A model generated the notes under the pieces. The model worked only from the letters and a program-made list of their open reading frames with translations. It searched no databases and was not told the origin of the DNA. Shown in pieces: positions 25,783 through 33,732 of a stretch of DNA of 51,392 bases; position 1 is the stretch's first letter, and each line of letters opens with the position of its first letter. The stretch is taken from NCBI GenBank assembly GCA_009693235.1, contig SHXR01000031.1, positions 1 to 51,392 of the forward strand, read 5' to 3'. Source of the DNA: Betaproteobacteria bacterium. GTDB lineage: Bacteria > Pseudomonadota > Gammaproteobacteria > Burkholderiales > SG8-39. A program made the translations under genes and the position numbers.

Positions 25783-25917
25783 GGCAGTCTCCGGGTGGGA
25801 TAGTGCGGCCGGCGTGCCGCACGCATTCTGCGCGATGGTACTGCCAACCGCGCCGCTCGTGAAATCCCGGCGGGCGCTACCATTGCGGGCTTCGCTCACT
25901 ATTCAGGAGACCGCGCC

Positions 25918-27351
25918 ATGTACCCGAACGTATTGCTCTTCATCAATGGCCAATGGGGCCCCAGCGCCGCCGGGCGAACGTTGCCGGTGGTGAATCCGGC
26001 ATCCGGCGCGCAAATCGGTACCGTCGCCCGTGCCGAGAAGGCCGATCTCGACCGGGCGCTGGAAGCGGCGGACCAAGGGTTCAAGAAGTGGCGCAAAGTC
26101 TCGGCGTTCGATCGCTACAAGATCATGCGCAAGGCTGCCGATCTCTTGCGCGAGCGGGCCGACCTGATTGCCCCGCTCATGACGCAGGAACAAGGCAAGC
26201 CGCTGCCTGAAGCGCGCGCCGAGGTGATGGCCGGTGCCGATATCATCGATTGGTTTGCGGAAGAAGCGCGACGAACCTACGGACGTGTGGTACCGGCGCG
26301 CGCTGAGAATATTTATCAGTTGGTGATCAAAGAGCCGGTCGGACCGGTCGCGGCCTTCACGCCATGGAATTTTCCGATCAATCAGGTGGTGCGCAAGCTT
26401 TCGGGCGCGGTGGCCGCCGGCTGCTCGATCATCGTGAAGGCCCCGGAAGAGACCCCGGCCTCACCCGCCGAATTGATTCGCGCATTTGCCGATGCCGGCG
26501 TGCCGGCCGGTGTGGTGAACCTCGTCTACGGCGTGCCGGCGGAAATCTCCGAGTACCTGATTCCGCATCCGGTGATCCGAAAAATCTCTTTTACCGGTTC
26601 CACTAGCGTCGGCAAGCAACTCGCGGCACTCGCCGGCAAACACATGAAGCGGTCGACCATGGAGCTTGGCGGGCATGCGCCCGTGATCGTGTTTGACGAC
26701 GCTGATCTCGATGCGGCGGCCAAGATGCTGTCTGGCAGCAAGTACCGCAACGCCGGGCAGGTCTGTGTTTCCCCGACGCGCTTTCTCGTGCAGGAGAAAA
26801 TTTACGACGCGTTCGTCGAGAAATTTGTGGCCGCCTCGAAAAACGTGAAGGTGGGCGATGGCATGGAGAAGGGCACCGCGATGGGCGCGCTCGCCAATCC
26901 ACGCCGCATTGCCGCGATGGAAACCGGGATTCAGGATGCGATCAAACACGGCGCGAAAGTCCAAACCGGTGGTGATCGCATCGGCAGCAAAGGGAATTTC
27001 TTTCAGCCGACCGTCTTGACCGAAGTGCCCAACGACGCACGTGTGATGAATGAGGAGCCGTTTGGTCCGATGGCAGTGATCAATCCATTCCGCAATTTCG
27101 AGGATGCGGTGAAGGAAGCCAACCGGCTGCCATTCGGGCTTGCTTCCTATGCCTTCACGCGCTCGGCCAAGACGGCAAACGCGATCGCAGCCGAAGTCGA
27201 AACCGGCATGATGACCATCAATCATCTTGGGCTTGCATTGCCTGAGGTGCCCTTTGGCGGCGTGAAAGATTCGGGCTACGGCACGGAAGGTGGTGCCGAT
27301 GCGCTGGAGGCGTATCTGAATGCGAAGTTCGTGTCGCAGGCGGGGGTTTGA
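25918..27351 (+). CDS. NAD(P)-dependent aldehyde dehydrogenase
   Basis: A 477-residue ALDH-superfamily enzyme close to succinate-semialdehyde dehydrogenases. Motifs: [45 protein letters not shown], the catalytic glutamate in [18 protein letters not shown], and the nucleophilic cysteine in [25 protein letters not shown] and the terminal [15 protein letters not shown] are also present. ATG 25918 is preceded by an AGGAG site. It would oxidise an aldehyde to an acid as a late step of a degradation route. The divergent amidohydrolase may supply its substrate. Confidence 0.9.
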   Translation: MYPNVLLFINGQWGPSAAGRTLPVVNPASGAQIGTVARAEKADLDRALEAADQGFKKWRKVSAFDRYKIMRKAADLLRERADLIAPLMTQEQGKPLPEARAEVMAGADIIDWFAEEARRTYGRVVPARAENIYQLVIKEPVGPVAAFTPWNFPINQVVRKLSGAVAAGCSIIVKAPEETPASPAELIRAFADAGVPAGVVNLVYGVPAEISEYLIPHPVIRKISFTGSTSVGKQLAALAGKHMKRSTMELGGHAPVIVFDDADLDAAAKMLSGSKYRNAGQVCVSPTRFLVQEKIYDAFVEKFVAASKNVKVGDGMEKGTAMGALANPRRIAAMETGIQDAIKHGAKVQTGGDRIGSKGNFFQPTVLTEVPNDARVMNEEPFGPMAVINPFRNFEDAVKEANRLPFGLASYAFTRSAKTANAIAAEVETGMMTINHLGLALPEVPFGGVKDSGYGTEGGADALEAYLNAKFVSQAGV

Positions 27352-27376
27352 GAGGGCCCGTTCAACCCTCAATCGC

Positions 27377-27511
27377 TCAAAATTTACCACGGAGGACGCG
27401 GAGGACGCAGAGGGAAACGCCGTAACGATTCACGGCAACGAGAACATGGCGATTGTCGTGCGCGGTTTCCGGGTTCCTCCGTTTCCTCCTTTCCTCCGCG
27501 GTGATTTTTGA
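27377..27511. repeat. 135-bp inverted-repeat element
   Basis: The ends are imperfect inverted repeats about 20 bases long: TCAAAATTTACCACGGAGGA (27377-27396), and the reverse complement of 27492-27511 reads TCAAAAATCACCGCGGAGGA. Inner GGAGGA repeats extend the symmetry. It lies between the aldehyde dehydrogenase and the convergent dioxygenase gene. The ACCACGG core is shared with the composite repeats at 24476 and 51232. Confidence 0.75.
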
Positions 27512-27541
27512 GTATCTGTAGCGGACACCAAGAGTGCCGAA

Positions 27542-28414
27542 TCACCTCGGCACGTCGCCGATCACAGTACAGCGCCTGACTACTCTTTTCTCGCGCGCTT
27601 CGTCATATGGCATTGCCTGATGCAGCGTGCTGCGGTTGTCCCAGATCATGAGATCGCGTGGTTGCCATTTGTGCTCGTAGACGACGTTCGGCTGAATCGT
27701 CATCGCGTTGACTTCCTCGATCAACGCACGGCCTGCGTCGTAGTCCATGCCGACAATCGATTCGGCATGATCGCCAAGATAGACGCACTTCAATCCGGTG
27801 TCCGGATGCGTGCGAATGACCGGATGATCAACCGGGGGCACCTTGCGCTTTTGTTCTTCCGTCATCGGGTCTTCGCCATGCCGGCGATTGCGCGAGAAAT
27901 AGAGGTTGTGAATCGCACGCAGCGGCGCGAGATGCGCCTTCCAGGTAACATCGAGCGCGTCATAGGCCCCGATCATATCGGCCCAGCGCGTATTGCCGCC
28001 TTTATTCGGCAAGATCTCAGCGAAGAGGATGGTCGCCAGCCCAGTGCGACGTTGCCATGAGCCATCGGTGTGCCAGGCCATGGTGCCCTTGTCCGGATGC
28101 TTGCCGCTCGGATTGCCGTTCTCATCGAGATTGGAGAGCCGGTAAAGCTCCGGATAGCCGCCTGCGTGGTATTGATTCATCACATGGATCTGCACTTCGC
28201 CGAACAGGCTGGCGAGTTCCACCTGCCGGCCGAGTGCGACTTCCTGTCCGCGGAACAGCAAGACCTTGTGCTGATTGAAGGCCTCATAGAGTGACGCAAA
28301 GAGGGGCGCCTCGATGCGCTTGGCAAAGTCGACGCCGATGATCTCAACGCCCAGGGCGGGCGAGAGCGGACGCACCTCGAACGGCCAATGGGTCTTCGTA
28401 GCGGCGGTGTGCAT
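27542..28414 (-). CDS. TauD/TfdA-family 2-oxoglutarate dioxygenase
   Basis: A 290-residue Fe(II)/2-oxoglutarate-dependent oxygenase. The iron triad is HxD in MAWHTDGSW and the distal histidine in NRSTLHQAMPYDEA, with the 2-oxoglutarate-binding arginine in EKRVVRRCTV. The start is ATG 28414, with a GGAGA site upstream; a 28510 start would add 32 unlikely residues. The family hydroxylates sulfonates, phenoxyacetates or other small acids. Its stop is 31 bases from the 135-bp inverted-repeat element. Substrate unknown. Confidence 0.88.
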   Translation of the reverse strand: MHTAATKTHWPFEVRPLSPALGVEIIGVDFAKRIEAPLFASLYEAFNQHKVLLFRGQEVALGRQVELASLFGEVQIHVMNQYHAGGYPELYRLSNLDENGNPSGKHPDKGTMAWHTDGSWQRRTGLATILFAEILPNKGGNTRWADMIGAYDALDVTWKAHLAPLRAIHNLYFSRNRRHGEDPMTEEQKRKVPPVDHPVIRTHPDTGLKCVYLGDHAESIVGMDYDAGRALIEEVNAMTIQPNVVYEHKWQPRDLMIWDNRSTLHQAMPYDEAREKRVVRRCTVIGDVPR

Positions 28415-28515
28415 GGGAGACTCTCCGCAAGGATTGATCGGATGGATCATACCGCCAGCCCGCTTGCCCGAGCAGCGTCCCCCAGTGAGTACGCTTGTGG
28501 CATATTGCACGCACT

Positions 28516-28824
28516 ATGGCCTTGCGCATTCTTGTCGTCCATTACTCCCAAACGGGCCAGCTCACCCGCATTGTGCGATCAATGCTGGCACCACTTGCCG
28601 GGCAGAGTGATGTCCGGATCGATTGGCATGCGGTCGTGCCGGAACCCGCCTATCCGTTTCCCTGGACATTTCGTACCTTCCTCGACGCCTTCCCCGAGTC
28701 CGTCTATCTCGATCCGCCGGCGGTGAACGCGCCTCCCAGCGAAGCGGACTACGACCTCGTCGTGTTGGCCTATCAGGTGTGGTTTCTCGCGCCCTCAACT
28801 CCGCTCGCCGGTGAGCTCCCATAA
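28516..28824 (+). pseudogene. N-terminal fragment of a DarA-like dialkylresorcinol condensing enzyme
   Basis: About 102 residues with the opening of the family named dialkylresorcinol condensing enzyme (DarA): RILVVHYSQTGQL, then PYPFPWTFRTFLDAFPESVYLDPPAV and DLVVLAYQVWFLAPSTPL. Full-length members are roughly 300 residues, so about two thirds of the gene is missing. The likeness ends near 28800, where the antiparallel molybdenum hydroxylase gene ends, suggesting a deletion or insertion junction. The first residues look flavodoxin-like. No other gene of the pathway is present. Confidence 0.7.
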
Positions 28825-31137
28825 TCGATTTGGGCTCAGCGGAATCTCATTCAATTCGACGCCACGATCGGGGAGTCGGAGCGCATCTTCAATCGCCTGC
28901 GCGAACAACGGTCCGACCGGAATCGCACCCGCTTCGCCCGCACCTTTGACGCCAAGCGGATTCAACGGTGATGGCGTCACGGTATGTCCAAGGGTCATGC
29001 GCGGCACATCCATCGAGGTGGGCAACAAGTAGTCGGCGAGCGTCGCGTTCTGCAACTGTCCGTCGTTATCAAATACGAGCTGCTCGTAGAACGCATTGCC
29101 GATGCCTTGTGCAACGCCACCGTGGATCTGGCCGGCGAGGATGAGTGGATTGATGACGGTGCCGCAGTCGTGCACAACGACATACTTCTGCACGGTGAGC
29201 ATGAAGGTCTCCGGATCGACCTCCACGATCATGGCATGCACGCCGCTCGCCGTTGCACCGATCGGTGGCCCGAAATAGCTGGTCGCTTCCAGTCCTGGCT
29301 CGGTGCCTGGCTGTACCGCGCCTCGCATCGGATTGGCGAGATTGGCGAGATCGCCCAGACGGATGAAACGATCGGGAATGCCAGTGACATGCACCCGGCC
29401 GTTTGCCAGTTCAAGATCGGCTTCGGCGCATTCAAAATGGCGTGCCGCGGTAGCAAGGATCTTGGTGCGCACGATCTTCGATGCATCGTTGATTGCGTTG
29501 CCCGCGACCACTGCACCGCGGCTGGCGAAGGTGCCCGCGCCCCAATAGAACTGATCGGTGTCGCCGGTGATCACCTCTACATCGCGCACATTGACACCCA
29601 CCTGGTCGGCGACGATCTGTGCAAACGCAGTGTAGTGCCCTTGGCCCTGCGTCCCGATACCGGTCGCGACCGACACCTTGCCGCTTGATTGCACCTGCAC
29701 CTTCGCACCTTCATAGGGGCCGATGCCGGTGCCTTCGACATACGACACGACGCCGATACCGACGTGCCGGCCCCTTGCGCGTAAGCGAGGCTGCTCATCC
29801 TTAATGAATCGTTCATAGTCGATCAAGGTGAGGGCCTGATCGAGGATCGGTACGTAGTTGCCGCTATCGTATTCGAGCGGCTCGAAATCCTGGTAGATGA
29901 TTTCGTTCTTGTAGGGGAATGCGTCGGGCGGAATGTAGTTGCGCCGCCGGATCTCGGCACGATCTATGCCAAGTTCCCGCGCACCGATGTCGAGCAGCCG
30001 TTCCATCACGAACACCCCATGCTGCCGGCCTGCGCCACGATAAGGGGTCACGGTGGGTAGATTCGTGAAGACTGCCGTGAAGGTGCTGTCGTAGTGCGGC
30101 ACGACATAGGGCCCAAGCAGCGTGCACTGCGAATTGATCGGCACGGTGAGGCCATACGGGTCGTACGCCCCGGTATCATGCAAGAACACGTCCTTAACGC
30201 CGAGGATCTTGCCGTCCCGATCGAAGGCGATCTCGGCATCATGGAGCTGACCACGCTCATGGGTGGTCGCGAAAAAATGCTCGGAGCGGTCCTCGATCCA
30301 TTTCACCGGCGTACCCAGCTTGCGGGCGATCCAGGGGACGAGAACTTCCTCCGGATAGAAGAGCATGATCTTCGGGCCAAACCCACCACCGATGAACGGC
30401 GCAATGACGCGCACTTGCCGCTCGCTTAAGCCCAGCATCGCCGCAAGACCATTGCGCAGGAAGACCGGTGCCTGGGTGGTATCCCAAATCGTCATGCGAT
30501 CGGCTTTGGCGTCCCATTGCGCCACCACGCCGCGTGTCTCGATCGGCGATGAGGTACCGCGGTCGTACTTGAAGCGGCGACGGATGACGCGGGCTGCCTT
30601 GCCGACGATGCTCGCGTAATGCCCTTTGGCCTGCCGCACCTGCGCGGAGACGTTCAAGCCAAGATCGTCATGGACGAGCACGGAGCCGGGCTGCAGCGCG
30701 CGTTCGAGATCAACCACCGCCGGAAGCGGCTCGTAATCGACGATCACCTCACCCGCTGCGTCTTCGGCGATATAGCGATTCCTGGCGATCACGATCGCCA
30801 CCGGTTCGCCCGCATGACGAACTTTGTCTTTGGCTAGTGGCACCTGCGTGCGTTCGTTGAATACGCTGTCCTTGATCGGCGGTGGTGGCACCAGCAACGG
30901 GCCTGGTTGCCAGTAGTCGCCAAGATCGCGTGCGGTGTAGATGGCGATCACACCGTCGCGCTGGATCGCGGCGCTGGTGTCGATCCCGCGGATGCGGGCA
31001 TGGGCATGTGGGCTGCGCACCAGCGCGGCATGCAGCATGCCGGGCAATTCGACGTCGTCGATGAAGAGCGCGCGGCCGGAGAGGAGTTTCTGGTCCTCAT
31101 TGCGGGTGATCGGAGCACCGAAATAGCGGGTCGTCAT
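28795..31137 (-). CDS. Molybdenum hydroxylase large subunit, copy 3
   Basis: A 780-residue xanthine-oxidase-family large subunit from ATG 31137 (MTTRYFGAPITRNEDQKLLSGRALFIDDVELPG). The active-site loop is VTPYRGAGRQHGVF, the form-II signature; cofactor binding is TQGQGHYTAFAQIVADQVG; the catalytic glutamate is present in GVKGAGEAGAIPVGP. Its start overlaps the stop of the FAD-subunit gene (ATGA), so the order is M then L. No Fe-S small subunit gene is adjacent, although the enzyme needs one. Not a true CO dehydrogenase because the AYRCSFR loop is absent. Confidence 0.9.
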   Translation of the reverse strand: MTTRYFGAPITRNEDQKLLSGRALFIDDVELPGMLHAALVRSPHAHARIRGIDTSAAIQRDGVIAIYTARDLGDYWQPGPLLVPPPPIKDSVFNERTQVPLAKDKVRHAGEPVAIVIARNRYIAEDAAGEVIVDYEPLPAVVDLERALQPGSVLVHDDLGLNVSAQVRQAKGHYASIVGKAARVIRRRFKYDRGTSSPIETRGVVAQWDAKADRMTIWDTTQAPVFLRNGLAAMLGLSERQVRVIAPFIGGGFGPKIMLFYPEEVLVPWIARKLGTPVKWIEDRSEHFFATTHERGQLHDAEIAFDRDGKILGVKDVFLHDTGAYDPYGLTVPINSQCTLLGPYVVPHYDSTFTAVFTNLPTVTPYRGAGRQHGVFVMERLLDIGARELGIDRAEIRRRNYIPPDAFPYKNEIIYQDFEPLEYDSGNYVPILDQALTLIDYERFIKDEQPRLRARGRHVGIGVVSYVEGTGIGPYEGAKVQVQSSGKVSVATGIGTQGQGHYTAFAQIVADQVGVNVRDVEVITGDTDQFYWGAGTFASRGAVVAGNAINDASKIVRTKILATAARHFECAEADLELANGRVHVTGIPDRFIRLGDLANLANPMRGAVQPGTEPGLEATSYFGPPIGATASGVHAMIVEVDPETFMLTVQKYVVVHDCGTVINPLILAGQIHGGVAQGIGNAFYEQLVFDNDGQLQNATLADYLLPTSMDVPRMTLGHTVTPSPLNPLGVKGAGEAGAIPVGPLFAQAIEDALRLPDRGVELNEIPLSPNRLWELTGERS

Positions 31138-32015
31138 GCGTGCTCTCCCGCTCGGGCGCGTTCGCATGCAATAGCGAGGGCCCGGCGCGTCAGCACCCCT
31201 GCCAAATGCCGTTGATACGCCGGTGTCGCATGGACATTGCCAAGCGGTCGGATCTCTGTTTGCGCGAGCACGCCTGCGTCACGCATGCGTGCATCGGAAA
31301 CCCGCTCGCCAATCAATGACTGCGCAGCTTTGATCGCGAGTAACGGGACGTCCCCGGCGTTGCAATAGGCCATACGCGCAGCAATGCAGCGGTCGTCTTC
31401 ATCTATTTGCACCGTCACCGCAACGCCCATCATCGCAAAATCGCCCGGCCGCCTCGCCAATTCAAGAAAGGCGACGCCAGTGCGCGCCGACGCGATAGGC
31501 ACTTCCACCTCGATCAGCATTTCAGTCGGCAATAGCGCCGTACTCAGCGTTCCAGCGAAGAAGGCCTGTGCCGCTACGACCCGCTGCCCGGCCTGCGAGC
31601 GCACCTGCATTCGCGCATCGAGTGCGAGCATGACCGCGGGCATTTCGGAGGCCGGATCGGCGTGCGCGAGATTGCCGCCGATCGTCGTGCGATTGCGGAT
31701 CTGGACATGCGCGATGTGCGGCAACGCGGCCGTCATCAAGGGCTGCGAGCGCGCGATCTCCGCATGGCGTTCGAGCGATCGGTATCGGGTCAGGGCGCCT
31801 ATGCGTGTCGTGGTTACCGTCGTCGTCACATAGGCGAGCGCCGCAATCGGATTGATATCGATCAGCACCTCAGGCAGGGCGAGCCGGAACGCCATCGCCG
31901 GCATGAGGCTTTGCCCGCCGGCGAGAAATTTCGCGTCCTCGCCATATTCGGCCTTGAGTTGCAGCGCGGCGTCGATCGACTCGGCAGCGAAATACTTGAA
32001 CGGCGCAGGTTTCAT
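31134..32015 (-). CDS. Molybdenum hydroxylase FAD-binding medium subunit (CoxM-like)
   Basis: A 293-residue FAD subunit: MKPAPFKYFAAESIDAALQL at the start (ATG 32015), the FAD motifs AGGQSLMPAMAFRL and IRNRTTIGGNLAHADPASEMP, and the C-terminal domain with ARRPGDFAMMGVAVTV. It passes electrons from the Fe-S subunit to the acceptor. It precedes the copy 3 large subunit and overlaps it by four bases. It is divergent from the urea operon across a 300-base regulatory region. The missing CoxS partner may be encoded elsewhere. Confidence 0.9.
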   Translation of the reverse strand: MKPAPFKYFAAESIDAALQLKAEYGEDAKFLAGGQSLMPAMAFRLALPEVLIDINPIAALAYVTTTVTTTRIGALTRYRSLERHAEIARSQPLMTAALPHIAHVQIRNRTTIGGNLAHADPASEMPAVMLALDARMQVRSQAGQRVVAAQAFFAGTLSTALLPTEMLIEVEVPIASARTGVAFLELARRPGDFAMMGVAVTVQIDEDDRCIAARMAYCNAGDVPLLAIKAAQSLIGERVSDARMRDAGVLAQTEIRPLGNVHATPAYQRHLAGVLTRRALAIACERARAGEHA

Positions 32016-32140
32016 CGGCTGGCTTGGAACTGGAAGGATTGGACCTGATTCTGACACTCGCGCGTCGGATATTGGGCGGCGCTGTTATCCCCAGGAGGGT
32101 ACATGAACGCATTGTATTGGTGCGTGCGGGTGTGCGAATA

Positions 32141-32155
32141 GCACCAGCAAAGTGC
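32141..32155 (+). promoter_or_regulatory. NtrC-like binding site upstream of urtA
   Basis: GCACC-N5-AGTGC is one base from the symmetric NtrC core GCACC-N5-GGTGC. It lies about 80-90 bases upstream of the sigma-54 promoter, the usual distance for an enhancer site. A further GGTGC half-site is at 32119-32123. Confidence 0.55.
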
Positions 32156-32232
32156 GCGTTGCCATCGTTCCCTCGTGAAGGGCATAAACGGATTGTCCAT
32201 CCATTCATGATGTTATCGATTAATTCATGGCG

Positions 32233-32248
32233 TGGCACGTTACTTGCG
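32233..32248 (+). promoter_or_regulatory. Sigma-54 promoter of the urea uptake operon
   Basis: TGGCACGTTACTTGCG matches the sigma-54 consensus TGGCACG-N4-TTGC exactly, with GG at 32234-32235 and GC at 32246-32247, ten bases apart. Transcription would start near 32259, leaving a leader of about 60 bases before urtA (ATG 32318). This fits nitrogen control of urea uptake. Confidence 0.85.
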
Positions 32249-32317
32249 ATTGAGGCGCATGAAGCGTCGCATGCCAAGACGTCTCAACCATCCTATTCCT
32301 CGAAAGGAGCATTCAAC

Positions 32318-33601
32318 ATGCAACGTCGTGTCTTACTCAAGGCGGTGACGCTCGCCGCAGCGAGCGCCGCGATCGGACTCGGTTCCATCGCCGTCGTGGC
32401 CCAGCAAAAGACCGTGAAGATTGGCATTCTCCATTCCCTGTCCGGGACCATGGCAATCAGTGAGACCGTGCTGAAGGATACGGCGCTGATGGCGATCGAA
32501 GAGATCAATGCGGCCGGTGGTGTCCTCGGTGCAAAGATCGAGGCGGTGGTGGTTGATCCGGCGTCCAACTGGCCGCTATTTGCCGAGAAGGCCCGCCAGC
32601 TCATCACGCAGGACAAAGTCTCGGCCGTTTTTGGTTGCTGGACCTCGGTGTCGCGCAAATCCGTGTTGCCGGTGTTCGAAGAGTTGAACAGCCTTCTCTT
32701 CTACCCAGTGCAATATGAGGGCGAAGAGTTGTCGAAGAACGTGTTTTACACCGGTGCCGCACCGAATCAGCAAGCGATTCCCGCGGTGGAATACCTGATG
32801 AGCAAGGATGGCGGTGGCGCCAAGCGGTTTGTTCTGCTTGGCACCGATTACGTCTATCCGCGCACGACCAACAAAATATTGCGCGCGTTCCTCAAATCGA
32901 AGGGCGTCGCCGAGAAGGACATCGACGAGGTCTATACGCCGTTCGGGCATACCGACTATCAGACGATCGTTGCAAACGTCAAGAAATTCTCCGCCGGTGG
33001 CAAGACGGCGGTGATCTCGACGATCAATGGCGATTCCAATGTGCCGTTCTACAAGGAACTTGGCAATCAGGGCCTGAAGGCAACTGACGTTCCGGTAATG
33101 GCGTTCTCGGTGGGTGAGGAAGAGCTGCGTGGCGTAGATACCAAGCCGCTCGTTGGACACCTTGCCGCATGGAACTATTTCATGTCTCTCAAGAACCCGG
33201 CGAACGACGGCTTTCGCAACAAATGGGCCAACTACGCCAAGGTGAAGAAACTCGCCGGTGCTGATAAGTCGCTCACGAATGACCCGATGGAAGCGACGTA
33301 TATCGGCATCTACATGTGGAAGCAGGCGGTTGAGAAAGCAAAGACGTTCGACATCGACAAAGTGATCGCCGCAGTGGGTGGGCAGACCTTTGTTGCCCCG
33401 TCTGGATTTACGGTGAAGATGGATGAGAAGAACCACCACCTCCACAAGCCGGTGTTCATTGGGGAAATCAAGGCCGACGGCCAGTTCAATGTCGTCTGGA
33501 AGACGGCCGGCCCGGTCAAGGCCAATCCGTGGAGCAAGTTCATCGCCGGCAATGAGACGAAGAAAGACGAGCCGGTCGTGACGGCGGCGATGAAGAAATA
33601 A
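32318..33601 (+). CDS. urtA: Urea ABC transporter, substrate-binding protein UrtA
   Basis: A 427-residue periplasmic receptor of the HAAT family. The N-terminus MQRRVLLKAVTLAAASAA looks like a twin-arginine signal. The mature part has VKIGILHSLSGTMAISETVLKDTALMAIEEINAAGGVLG, VFGCWTSVSRKSVLPVFEELNSLLFYPVQYEG and GHLAAWNYFMSL, all typical of UrtA. ATG 32318 has a strong site (AAAGGAG). First gene of urtABCDE, driven by the sigma-54 promoter at 32233. Urease genes follow the operon, which supports urea as ligand. Confidence 0.95.
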   Translation: MQRRVLLKAVTLAAASAAIGLGSIAVVAQQKTVKIGILHSLSGTMAISETVLKDTALMAIEEINAAGGVLGAKIEAVVVDPASNWPLFAEKARQLITQDKVSAVFGCWTSVSRKSVLPVFEELNSLLFYPVQYEGEELSKNVFYTGAAPNQQAIPAVEYLMSKDGGGAKRFVLLGTDYVYPRTTNKILRAFLKSKGVAEKDIDEVYTPFGHTDYQTIVANVKKFSAGGKTAVISTINGDSNVPFYKELGNQGLKATDVPVMAFSVGEEELRGVDTKPLVGHLAAWNYFMSLKNPANDGFRNKWANYAKVKKLAGADKSLTNDPMEATYIGIYMWKQAVEKAKTFDIDKVIAAVGGQTFVAPSGFTVKMDEKNHHLHKPVFIGEIKADGQFNVVWKTAGPVKANPWSKFIAGNETKKDEPVVTAAMKK

Positions 33602-33732
33602 CTTTCCGCAGCGCGGGTGATCGTTGAAAGGTAAAGGCGGCGTAGACGGTGAAGGGTGATTCCCACAACCTAGCCCGCCGCCTGCGCTCCTTCGCCACCT
33701 TTTATTTTCCCCTCTTCACTGTATCGATCGCC

